From: Pithys albifrons albifrons | Taxonomy: Eukaryota; Chordata; Aves; Passeriformes; Thamnophilidae | Direction: 5' to 3' | Length of the DNA stretch: 64,000 nt | NCBI RefSeq assembly: GCF_047495875.1 | Contig: NC_092465.1 | Coordinates: forward strand, 11,602,660 to 11,666,659 | Shown: one piece after another, positions 13,014 to 23,283 of the stretch | Numbering within the stretch: the stretch's first letter is position 1 | Layout of the letters: each line of letters begins with the position of its first letter | Made by a program: the position numbers and the translations under genes | The notes under the pieces: generated by a model | What the model was told of the DNA's origin: nothing | The model's input: the letters and a program-made list of their open reading frames with translations, nothing else | Databases searched by the model: none

Positions 13014-13113
13014 ATCTGAAGCCCTGGGTGTCGAATTTCACCTATCCAGGTGTACATGACTTTTCTCAGCTTGCACTGGATGCCAACAGGAACCAGCTCA
13101 TTGTTGGAGCAAG
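13014..13113 (+). CDS. SEMA5B: SEMA5B coding exon a (entry to the sema domain)
   Basis: This 100-nt exon starts after a pyrimidine-rich tract and CAG (AG at 13012-13013) and ends before GTAAAG at 13114. Its first two bases, AT, complete a codon begun in the previous exon. If that base is G, the residue is Asp, as in the EDLQPWVSNF of the human protein as I recall it. The reading is then LKPWVSNFTYPGVHDFSQ, LALDANRNQLIVGA, and two bases of an Arg codon. It forms the first beta strands of the sema propeller, and NFT is a possible N-glycosylation site. The split Arg codon is completed exactly by the first base of the next exon, which supports both boundaries. A computed ORF starting with a Met at 13050 is out of frame with this and is not real. 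Confidence 0.95.
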
Positions 13114-13847
13114 GTAAAGATAATCTTTTAATTAGTCTAGGGTTACTACTCAAGCTCTTTCCCTTCAGGTTCTGGCTTCAGAGGAGAGTGTGTTTACAGC
13201 TTATGTGGCCAGTTTCCCCCTCAAAGGCAAGGCTGTAATTTATGTAGAGGGATTGAGATGTCTAGTATAATTGTAAAGAAGTGAAAATTAGTAGAATTTT
13301 AAAAAGGAAAAGATGCCATCAAAATGACTTATTGATGAAGCAGAGTGAGCAGAGTGCTGGCATCTCAGTACTGTGAATTTAGAGGAGCCACAGTAAATCA
13401 TTCTGCATCATCCCTCTTGAGGACAGAATTTGACTTTATGGTTTATTTGCTGTGGCCAGACTTTGCCTCAGAACCAGGTTCATCTATGCACCTTTGCATA
13501 AGTCATAATGGCAATGTGAATAGTTGCTCTCTTCTCTTAGAATTCCCTGCAGAACCTGTTTGCTTCATGTGGCTGATATAGTCAGATCCTCATCCAATAC
13601 ATTTTTGTGCAATTCTGTTCTTCTGGGCCATTGTATATAATTAGCATATATTTGCCTTTATTTTTAACCATTGTTTTTATTTAGGATGCCATAAGAGAGG
13701 GTTGGAAACACACAAGATGAGGACAGGCAAGCTCTTACAAATTTAGAGCTGCATTTGTAATGGGGAAAAGAGCTGTGCTTCAGTGAAATAATATACATCA
13801 GGAGTTGTTGAATCATGAGCCCCAACAGCAACTATTTTTTATTGCAT

Positions 13848-13882
13848 AATAAACAGATAAGACAAGCCAAAAAAAAAAAAAA
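13848..13882 (+). repeat. AATAAA followed by a 14-A tract
   Basis: An AATAAA at 13848-13853 lies 15 bases before fourteen consecutive A (13869-13882). This is the layout of the 3' end of a retroposed transcript, but the upstream bases match no gene I recognise. Confidence 0.6.
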
Positions 13883-14785
13883 GAAGACTAAGCATGGTCT
13901 AACAAATCATTTTTAAGTATAACATTTAGAATCAGATAACACTGTAATAGCAGTCTCCACTGTTAATGAAAATGGAGGAAGAGACAGCTTTCTTCCCAGG
14001 ATATTCAGCAGTAGAGGACAGCGGTGTGAGAAGCAGAGGTGGAAGAACTCATGGTCGAAACAAGAGAATAGAGCAGGACTTGTAGCAGAAAGAGAGGTTT
14101 TTGCTTTACAGAAACAACTGAAGTGTGATTTAATATACATTTTCTGTGTATATTTGTGCAGCAAATAATAACACTTACCTTCCTGTAGGTGTTAAAATTG
14201 CCAGAGGCCCTCCTACTTTTCATACAGAAACATTTTACTTTTCAAGCTGCAGCTTTACTTGTGCTGGGATCTTTAACCAGAAGGTATTAATATTTATTAC
14301 TTCAGAATGGTATTGCTTTGGGGATGGCTGTGAACAGTGCCTTCTACCAGGCATTGCACAAGCACAGGCACGGTGCTCTGAGGAATTCATGCTTTACATA
14401 ATTCAGCTGCACAGCAGGTTTCCCCCCGTGCAGATGCTGCTAGCGTTGACACACTTCACCCCTGCTCAAACCCCAGCAACACATCCTGGAGGGACTCTCT
14501 AACTCCCCAAGAGTTTGTACAACTGTGGTTAGACACGAGTCTACAATATCATTATAAACAGGGAAATGACAGCAAATTTGGCTTCCCGCTGGTAGTACAA
14601 TATATTGTAGTGTATTGCCTCATGAGGAAGCAGTGACAAGTATTTATGGAATTTGCTTGGGAAAGTCAGCTTCCATGAAGCACTACCCACCTGACTGGGA
14701 GACTGAAAGTTTCAGTGGTTGCCACACGGCTGTGCCGAGGAGTTCTGGATACACTTAAGGAAAATGTAATTTCCCACGGTGGTGG

Positions 14786-14809
14786 TTTGTTTTTTTGTTT
14801 TTTTTTTTT
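14786..14809 (+). repeat. Poly-T tract
   Basis: A T-rich run with two G interruptions, ending in twelve consecutive T. It could be the reverse-strand tail of an old retrocopy, but no retrocopy was recognised beside it. Confidence 0.85.
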
Positions 14810-16125
14810 ATTGTATACAGGCTTGGTGTGATGAAGTGGGGAGTGCTAACCCTTTTCCTCTTCACCACCTCATTTCTCCTCTGTTTGAGGTGACAGGGAG
14901 AAATGCTTGAAAATGGGGGTGTGGATGGGGTCCTTGGCGCTGCACAGCCCTGGGTGCGCTGGGCTCCTGGAGCTGTGCCTCAGAAACAGGAAGGGGAAGT
15001 AAAGCCTTTTCTGTTCCGTCCTTTCCTGATAAATCCACACCTTGTTCTGCACTATTTTTAGGGGTGATTTTTTGAGTCATTAGTTGCTCGTGCACCATCT
15101 GCTTGAATTTGCAAATGAAACAATACCTCAAAGAGATAGGAGCTGTCTCTATCCATCTCTGCAGGGTGTAATTTATGAAACCTAAATTTAAATGTTAACC
15201 ACGTTTAAATGTGCTGCTGTAGATCATATTAGTAGTAACGCCAGCTATTCTGGGGTTATGGAAGGAGTTTGGGATCAGGGTGGCGTTTATAAGTACTCCC
15301 ACTTCTCAATTTCCTGGTTAACATCATTGTCTTAGATGATAGTGTTATAAATTATTTCGAACTCCTTCTTTCTCTCTCTATTTAAGTAGTATGACCTCAC
15401 CACAGCATCCCTTTGGCTTAGTTCGTCCTGTGTTTCAAAGCTTCATAGAAAATACTTCCTAGAAGAAAAGAAGATCCTGGGGCTCACAAGGGTTTTTGGT
15501 TTCAGGAATTGGACACAGCGTGACTGAAACTGTAAGAGGTATTGAGGGCATGCCATGCAGGCAGGGAGCTGGAGTAACATGAGCCTCAGATTTTTAAGCT
15601 TTATCCTTATCTGAGAGCCCTCCCTGAATGACTGGTGCTGTCTGGGAGACAACCAGAGGAGTTTGATAACTCCACTGCACCAAACACCTGCCAAGTCAAA
15701 ATCCCAGAAACAAAAGAATTAGTTTCAAAAGCCCACCATGGTTTCTAAGCAACGTATTTACTTGTCACATCATTTGTAAAATCCAAACGCTTGCAAGTAA
15801 GGATGTGAATAGTTTAGAACATTGTAAATCTACACTACCCATATTATGAGTCACATTTCATTAGGTATAAAAACACACATTTCAAAAATTCATAACCTTC
15901 ATTTTGACTCACAGTCTGCATGTTTTATTTTTATTTTGGATATAGAGTTAGTATTTTAATGTACTGTTTTTCTTCTGTGAATGAGTGTTTGTTTTGAAAT
16001 ATTTGCTGCTTTTTTCAGCTCTTGAGCACAAAGTGATCACTATTTGAGTTTATTTTAATTGGAGGAAAAACAGCTTTCTAGACCTCATTATTACTGAGAA
16101 AAAAAAAATTGAAAATAATATCACA

Positions 16126-16960
16126 GTGATTTCATTTATATGTTGGAGAAGAAGTTCTCTGCTCCCTCACCTGTGCCATAGGCAGGGTGCCCAGGCACCA
16201 GGGAAGGTGGGCTTTGTGAAAGAGGGATGTAGTGTAGCTATGACATCCCACCTCGGTGAGAAGCCTTACTCCTCCAGACTATCTTATTGCTGGCTGGGCA
16301 GAGACAGGAACCAGTAAAGAAGTGATGATATGAAAGACCCTGCTTGGAGTCAGGCCAAAACTCTTGCTTCACAAGAGCTCCCTGGAGAGAGCAACATGAA
16401 AGGTTTAACGGAGGATGGTTGAGACACCGTGTGACAATCTGGCACAGCAGCAAGCTGAAGGGAAACAGCTTGGACAACAGGGGGATGGAACCCAAACAAA
16501 TGGCTGCACAGAGAGTGGCTGGGAAGCCTGAGGAAAACATTTGACTTTTCCCAGAAGGAAACTGCGGGGGTGTCAGCTTGGGGCAGTAGCCTGCTGGGGC
16601 TGTGGTTGTGAGAGGCATGGCTATGAGGGTTGGCCATTCACAGCAAGTGGAGATATTACTGTAGAAAACCATCCAGAAAACATTATGACCAGAAGTCCTT
16701 GCAGTTCTGCCTGCCAGGAGGGCTGTCAGCTCCATCAGGAAATGGGAAAGGATTGTCCCTCATGGCTGTCTCATGGGGGACTGCAGCTGAGGAGCCCTTG
16801 TCACAACCAGCTGTTACCAAGAAAAGGCCAGAGGCAGAGGGTAGTGAGCAAAGGCTGCATCAAGGGACTCAGAACTGGCAAGTGAAGTGCACGTCACCCT
16901 GGACTGCCAGACTTCTCCATAATAAATGTAAAACTACTAAGCTGCTGGTGATGCAAGTCT
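16126..16960. other. GC-richer intronic block, origin unknown
   Basis: About 830 bases are richer in G and C than their surroundings and poor in stops, so that overlapping frames of 60-165 codons are open on both strands. An AATAAA lies at its downstream end (16921-16926) on the + strand. None of the translations shows a recognisable domain, and open frames on both strands argue against real coding. It could be an old retrocopy, a non-coding RNA exon, or just GC-rich intron. Confidence 0.35.
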
Positions 16961-17052
16961 TGATGCTTTGACAGGAGTGTTATTCATAGTTGGTTCAGAG
17001 CTGATCTGAATATGCCTGTTACTGCCATGTAGATAGGTGCAAGAAAAGAGAT

Positions 17053-17206
17053 ATCATAGAATCATAGAAAAGCTTGGGTTGGGAGGGGTCTTAATGATCA
17101 TTTGGTTCCAACTCTCTGATCTTAGGCATGGATGGCACCCACTAGATCAAGTTGCTCTGGGCCACATTTAACCTGACCTTGAACATTTCCAGGACTGGGG
17201 CATCAT
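17053..17206 (-). mobile_element. CR1 LINE fragment, 3' end, minus strand
   Basis: It begins with two copies of the 8-base ATCATAGA repeat, the reverse complement of the diagnostic CR1 3' terminus. It continues as GGTTGGGAGGGGTCTTAATG, CACCCACTAGATCAAGTTGC and CCTTGAACATTTCCAGGACT. These match the reverse complement of the CR1 3' region. The copy is 5'-truncated at about 155 bp, which is typical, and moderately diverged. Confidence 0.93.
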
Positions 17207-17852
17207 TATGGTTGGTTTGGGGAGCAGGGAAGGTGCTATAGGAACTTCGAAGGGTTGTTTCAGGTGGAGCACAGCAGCCTGGGCACAGCCCTTCCTGGCT
17301 ATTGTGCTCCTGGCTGTAAAGCCTTAAAAAAGCTCTGGGTCATACAGGCTTAGGAGCTGAAGACTGAATGGAATGACTGATGTCCCAAAGGAGCTCCTTC
17401 AAGTTGCAGCTTGCAAAAATATGGCAAATTATAAATATACTCCAGGACCCTCAACCAGCAGGTTTGGCAACCTGAGTTTATTGAAAGTCTCTGATGTATG
17501 CTAGATTAATCTGTCAGGCACCAGGTTACATGCAGGTTTTTGGCTGAACATAGGCTGTTTCCTGCCTGCTTGGCAGAAAGCTCCAGAGCACTGCAGTAAA
17601 ACGCTCAAAACCTGTGCTGGTTGGAAAATATCACTCTTGCCCCTGGGCACCTTCAATCCTGTCCAGATCTGGACTGCCACTAAACCCAGAAAAGAATAAG
17701 TCTCCACAGATTATGTTGGCTAGACAAAAAGCATTTTGCAAACCAGGAAATTCAGTGGCAGCAGTTGGGTCAGAGTTGATCCACAGATCCTGAGACTATA
17801 AAGTTTGTCAGAAATATTTTCTGTTGCCAAATTATCAGGGCCTCTCACCAAC

Positions 17853-17952
17853 ATTTATCCTCACAGGGCTTTGGTGAGGCCAGAAAGGACTAATAATTTC
17901 ACATAATAGATGGGAACCCAAGGCTCAGAGGGATTAAGAACTAGCCTGCCCT
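17853..17952 (-). mobile_element. Possible MIR-like SINE, minus strand
   Basis: TTTATCCTCACAGGGCTTTG, CATAATAGATGGGAACCCAA and GGCTCAGAGGGATTAAGAAC run in the order of the reverse complement of MIR (tail, AC-rich core, then the TTAAGT segment). A further piece, GGCAGAGGTGTGATTTGGACC (positions 18150-18170), resembles the next part of MIR but lies about 200 bp further on. The match is weaker than at 21845-22035, and chance likeness is possible. Confidence 0.45.
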
Positions 17953-20694
17953 ATGAAAGGGCTGTGATGTTGTCATGCATGTTTATCATAGATCTGAAAA
18001 GTAGTACAGTGCTGTGCCTAGCACAGCTACTCCTGCAGTGAGACTGCACATTCTGAAGATAGCAGTCAAGGTGTGCACAGCCTCAGAGGTCTCTGCCCTT
18101 GACTGATGTGGGTATTGCCAAAGCTCTTCTATGAACTCAGAAAACCCATGGCAGAGGTGTGATTTGGACCCTCTACTGTTCTATTTCCACCTGGTAGTTT
18201 GATCACTTGCTGTCAGCCTTTCCTCTCCAAAGGGGGTACAAGTCTTCAAAATGCTCATAAAAGTCTGTGAGTCCCATGCACTTACACTGGGACAGTGGGG
18301 CTTCAGTGTGGCTGAAGAAGGCAAGTCTCCTATAGCACGGAGAGATAAAAATGCAAACAAGCTGACACTGGGCACAACCATGTGGGCATAGCCAACAGGT
18401 ACATAGTCCACTGGCTTGTCCTGTTAACAGCCAGGAGTGACGTGCCATTTGTCCCTGCTAATGTCTGACTACAGGATTTGTCTGAATACTTTCTCAGGCA
18501 AATGGACAGACAATTCTGATGGCTTGCGCTACCATCTTTACCCAGCTTTACCCCCTACTAGGTCACATTTGGCTGAGAAATTACCTTGCCAGTTGAGGTA
18601 TTAATGAGAACGTGAGCAAGCAAAGAGCATGATAATGTTTTTGATTATATCCAGATCATAGGTAGGCAGCTGGAAGCACTGCTGCAGAGAAATGTAGAAA
18701 ACCAAATACCTTCCTTTCTCACTGTGATTTTTCCTATCAGACAAAAGAATGCTCTAATTACAGTTGCATCCTTGTATTGTGGACTGGAGAGGGGCAAATA
18801 ACATGGTGATGTGAGGGAGGGGGGAAAGCAAAATCGGTCTCTGAAATTAACAGAAACTTTCAAAAGGCTATCAATGATTTTTACAGAAATTGCCTGACCT
18901 GTATGGTAAAGAATATGGTGAGGAAGCTGTGATTAGACACTGCAGTTAGTTAAATCCATAATTGGGGGTGCACAGTGTTTTTTACATAGGGAACAAAAGT
19001 GTGACTTAAAGTGCAGGTTTTAACCTCTCTGATGAGTCTGAGATAGTTCAGAGGAAGATTTTCCTCTCTGATACTGTGCCAGGTGAGATCAGCTCAGCCC
19101 TTGTATAAATGTGGAGCAATGAAGCCCCACTGGGGTGTCTGATTTTTACCCATAGGGTTTGCTTTCCTCTGCTGGTCTGCAAGCTGTCTGAATTAGTCAT
19201 ACCTCAAATCTGTACTGTCCCTGACTTATACCCATTTGGGGAGGAAGGGAAAAGGTGTGGACAGGAAAAGATGGACAGTTTTTGTAATCATGGGATTCTG
19301 GGAAGTTCAAAGCCTGACCCAAATTTTGTTCAAAGTGTAATTTCTTTTCTTAGTCAAAATCTGTGCATTTTCTCAAGCAAAGAACATGAATTTTAGTTAA
19401 CTCAGACTAAATAAATCAAATAAAATGCTATGCTGTAGCACTGTTTGGTTTTGAAGCGGACCAATGTGCAGAAGAAGCTGCAGCTGTAGGAGGGCAAAGA
19501 GGCAGTTTTGCACCAGGTGTTGCACATGGAAAAGAGGGTAAGGCAATGACAGGGAAAACAGTTGGTCCTTTAAATTGCCTGCAAGGCAGTACCATCCATC
19601 CACCTCTCTGCAAATGACCTCAGTGGCATGGGAGTCTGAGCCCTTGTGCCCCTCATCGGAGGAACGAGGCTTTTGGCTGACTCAGAGCCAGTGCCTGCAC
19701 AGCCAGCGCTGTGTAAAAGGCAATCTTGGTGCAGCACAGGCTGATAGGAAGCATCCTTATGCAGCAAATTGCAGGCCTGGCTAGAAAAATATCTCATATT
19801 CCAGATAAAATGAAAATCAGTGATACCCTGTCATGAAAGCAGCCACCCATGAGAGGCCCACTTGCTTTAGTAACACACTGAGAATAATTAAGTTTGAAAA
19901 TTGTATTTCTGAGAGTGGGGTAGGTGCAAACATAAGGTCAGAATACTTTGGCAAAAGCCTTGGACCTAATGTGTTTTATAGCATCGCAGGTTGGGGCTGC
20001 CGAGCAGTTTTCCTCTACATTACTGAAAATACTTTCTCTTGCTCTGGTTAAAGTGGTGATATGTCAGTTTTATATGGCAGGGCTCACCCCTGTGACTTGC
20101 ATATTACTTTATATCCAGATGTTTAGGGGCTAAGCCTCCTGTTCTGTGCCGCTGCAAAGGTATAAAAACCCAGCAAAGAGAAGGGATTGTTTGGCAATAA
20201 CTTAATCTCACCAGCCAACTCTATTTACATACAAGTCATGTTGAACTCCTCTAGAGTTTGAGGAAAGCCTGATAGAACTGAGCATGTTTATCAGCCTAAG
20301 TAGGCAGGTGGAGAGGCTGCCAGGGAAGATTTGAACAATAATCAGTGCATCAGAAGAAGAGGAATTTTACATTGTGACTTACTGAAAGCACAATTGAAAG
20401 TGATGGGCAAAGAGGAGATCAAAGGTCCCTGCGTGGCTTGGGGCCATATTAAGGTGCTCTAAGTGCTCTGTGACTCTGCCAGCTGGATGAGAGAGGAAGA
20501 GAGGAGCTGTCAGACACATGTCAAAAGAGACGTGAGGTGGCATGTGGGATAATATATGATGGTCTGAGAGATGGAGTCACTCTTCCAGGGAAATAAAAAC
20601 AAAACTGCACATGAGTTTTGGAAATTTGGCTCAGTTTTCATCTCTGGGGTTTCAAACAAACTCATCTAGTGAAACAGAGGAAATTAAATGTAAC

Positions 20695-20707
20695 AAAAAA
20701 AAAAAAA
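20695..20707 (+). repeat. Poly-A tract (13 A)
   Basis: Thirteen consecutive A, then GAAAA. No polyadenylation signal or recognisable retrocopy precedes it. Confidence 0.85.
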
Positions 20708-21844
20708 GAAAATTTACCCTCATTTTATATGTAACTTAAAACAATACTACAAAAGAAATCCCAATCCCCATTCTCTGAAGCATATGGCTATGCTCCAGAA
20801 AACAGCTGGGTCAAGGTGTCTCAGGAGCATAACAAATACTGTCAACCCCCAAGGATGTGGAATCACATTGGAGAGAGGCTTTGCCTCTCCTGCCTTGGGG
20901 AAAGAGAAGGGTCAGAGACACCAGAGCCAGTTTGCTGTTCCCTTCACAGGCTGATGGAAGAGGGGATAAGGCTGTAAATTCAAGGGCCAATCCTCTTCCT
21001 CCTCCTTGCTTCCATGGAAGCATCATTTCATGTAGATTTCTGCATATTGGAATAATTCAAGTATGCCTCAGCTTTGTTGTTGTCATGGCTGTTCTGCAGC
21101 TATAAAGTGTCTGCCTCTTTTGACTCTTTCTAGAGTTGGCCCTGCATACCCAGCACCGAGCCTGAGCAGATCTGTGCCGTGCACCCTGTGCCATTAAAGC
21201 TGATGGTAGTTCGTCTCTGAAGACTAGAATATAGAGGATTTGATTTTCATCCTTTTTTCCACCACGAAGTACTAAATGGGCCTCAGTAGCAACCCAGCCC
21301 TTGGCTTAATTTTGTAGCTGTTTAATTGGAATGATATGCTGCCTGCATAAGGAGCCTCCTCTAAGAGGATGTTTCTCTAGCTCTGGCTGTATTTATCACT
21401 GAGAAATGTTGCATTGGGAAAAGCAATTGCTCATGCAGCAACTGCATCATATTACTGTCTGCCATTTAGTATAGTTCTCTGTTGTACATCTATTGATTTT
21501 TAAGGAAGAATGATCTATTGGACAAGTTTTTCTTCAATAGAAACAAAATTACTGGTGAATAAGAATCCAGCTTGTAGGGGAGATGCTGGTTCTCCACCTT
21601 TTCTCCAGCATGTGCATGCCAAGTGTTTCAAATGAATCACTAAAGTAACATTTGCAAACGGATCATCACATCACACTCCGGACCAGGCATGCAATTATCT
21701 CCTGGGAGCAAAAGCCAGAAGCATCCTTCAGGAGCTGGGTTTCTTAGTATGGTTGGCTAGTTCAGAAATGTGGATAACCATCTGCAAAGTTCAGCCACAG
21801 CTGGACCTGTGTAGAGGCACTGTGCATTAATCTAGTATGAGATT

Positions 21845-22035
21845 TGGTAGCCAAGAGCACTGGGGTCTGGTCTCGATTCCATGACTGACTTGCTGTGTGC
21901 TTTGGAAAAGGTCATTTAACCTTTTTCTGGCTCATTTTCTCCATTAGTATAAGGGGAGAATGATACTAACCAGCTCCTAGGAAGTTGTGAAGCATGACTA
22001 AGCTGTGTTTGTCATGTAGTCTGGAAGTACAAAGT
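21845..22035 (+). mobile_element. MIR-type SINE fossil, + strand
   Basis: The order of features follows the MIR consensus as I remember it: AAGAGCACTGGGGTCTGG, a TTGCTGTGTGCTTTGG segment like the MIR core, GGTCATTTAACCTTTTTCTGG, CTCATTTTCTCCATTAGTAT, AAGGGGAGAATGATACTAAC and GAAGTTGTGAAGCATGACTA. The first part corresponds to the tRNA-derived head. Such copies are old and scarce in birds. It is strongly diverged and non-functional. Boundaries are approximate. Confidence 0.75.
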
Positions 22036-22309
22036 ATATCTAAGGCCTCCAGAAGCAAAGATAGGAAGAGTTAACAGGAGTTTCTGGCTCCTAGCCTGAG
22101 GCTCAGCCCCAACACGTGGCTTCCAGGAGTGCCAGAAGGGAGCATTAGGTTTGTCATATGCATAATTGTGTGTCTCATTTCATATCACCCAAAGGACCTT
22201 GTTCTGTTAATTATTATTCTTATTATGTTCTCTGTGATAGTTCTGAGTCCCTCTTGCAGACCCGGCCCCTGATTGCAGCACAATCCACCCTGAGGAGGGG
22301 AAGTGGCGA

Positions 22310-22557
22310 GGGAGATTCTGAGCTCTTCTCCCCGGGGATTTAGTGACAGGACGCATAGGAATGGTTTGAAGCTGTGCCAGGGGAGGTTCCTAGAGGGGTG
22401 GTCGATGCCCCGAGCCTGTCAGTCTTTAAGGGGCATTTAGACAATGTGCTTAACAACAGGCTGTGACTTTTGGTTAGCCCTGAATGGTCAGGTCGTTGGA
22501 CTAGATGATCCTTGTAGGTCCTCTACAACTGAAACACACTGTTCCATTTTATTCTGT
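22310..22557 (+). mobile_element. CR1 LINE fragment, + strand, internally deleted
   Basis: Recognisable CR1 pieces appear in order: GAGCTCTTCTCC, GTGACAGGACGCATAGGAAT, GAAGCTGTGCCAGGGGAGGT, then GACAATGTGC and GTTGGACTAGATGATCCTTG. The usual sequence between the GGGGAGGT part and the AGGGTGGT part is missing, so the copy carries an internal deletion. The 3' terminal repeat is decayed into a TTCCATTTTATTCTG stretch. It lies about 150 bp upstream of the solo LTR. Boundaries are approximate. Confidence 0.85.
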
Positions 22558-22610
22558 AAACACAGGGAACCTCTTTCCAGAGCACCGTGAGCCTACCTGA
22601 GGCTCCAGTA

Positions 22611-22625
22611 CCCCCCCCACCCCCG
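22611..22625 (+). repeat. C-rich homopolymer run
   Basis: Eight C, an A and five C form a short C tract between the CR1 copy and the LTR. It is a likely indel hotspot and a place where assembly errors may occur. Confidence 0.85.
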
Positions 22626-22707
22626 GTTGTGTTGGATGCCTGTTTCAGTGCAATAATAGTCCCCAAAATGGAGAGCAACTCTTCACTCAGTTCTCTTCTC
22701 CTTTTCC

Positions 22708-23283
22708 TGTCCTGGTTTTGGCTTTAACAGAGTTAATTTTCTTCTTAGTAGCTGGTACAGAACTGTGTTTTGGATTCAGTATGAGAATAATATTGATAAC
22801 ACATTGATGTTATAGTTATTGCTAAGTAGTGCTTACAATAAGGTGAGGACTTCTCAGTCTCCCATGCTCTACCAGTGATCAGATGCACAAGCAGCTAAGA
22901 GGGAGTATGGCCAGGACAGCTGACCCAAACTGTCCAGGGGAATATTCCATACCATAGAACATGATGCCTGAGTATATAAACTGAGGGCAGTTGGGCAGGA
23001 GTGGCCAGTGACTGTCTGGGGATGGACTGGGCAGTAAGTGATTGTATTGTCTATCATTTCTTGGGCTTTATTCCCCTTTATCTTTTTTCTATTATTATTT
23101 TTTTATTATTACAACAATAACAACAACCATAATAATTCACTTTATTTCAATTATTAAAACATTCTTATCTCCCCCTGTGGGTTTTACCTTTTTCCAATTC
23201 TGCCCTCCATACCACCAGGGAGGGTGGGGAGTGAACAAGTGGCTGCATGGTACGTAGTGGCCAGCTGGGGTTAAACCACAGCA
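22708..23283 (+). mobile_element. Solo LTR of an avian endogenous retrovirus
   Basis: The element opens with TGTCCTGG and GAGTTAATTTTCTTCTTAGT, has CAGCTGACCCAAACTGTCC and a TATATAAA box in the middle, and ends in GGGGTTAAACCACAGCA. This is a common avian LTR as I recall it, probably ERVL- or ERVK-like, though I cannot fix the class. It starts TG and ends CA and is flanked by TTCC on both sides (22704-22707 and 23284-23287), a possible 4-bp target duplication. No gag, pol or env sequence lies beside it, so it is a solo LTR left by recombination. An AT-rich triplet stretch (about 23088-23135) sits in its 3' third. It has no coding capacity. Confidence 0.85.
22973..22980 (+). promoter_or_regulatory. 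TATA box of the solo LTR
   Basis: TATATAAA lies in the middle of the LTR, where the U3 promoter of this LTR family has its TATA box. A possible ATTAAA polyadenylation signal follows at 23153-23158. The element points the same way as SEMA5B, so any residual promoter activity would make sense-strand transcripts. Activity is not shown by the sequence. Confidence 0.5.

Noticed and set aside
16238..16735. 165-codon open frame on the minus strand
   Set aside because: It lies in a GC-rich, stop-poor block with open frames in several phases on both strands and shows no domain. The block itself is reported, but not as a gene.
22708..23283. Possible full retroviral provirus
   Set aside because: There is only one LTR; no matching second LTR, gag, pol or env likeness was seen on either side.
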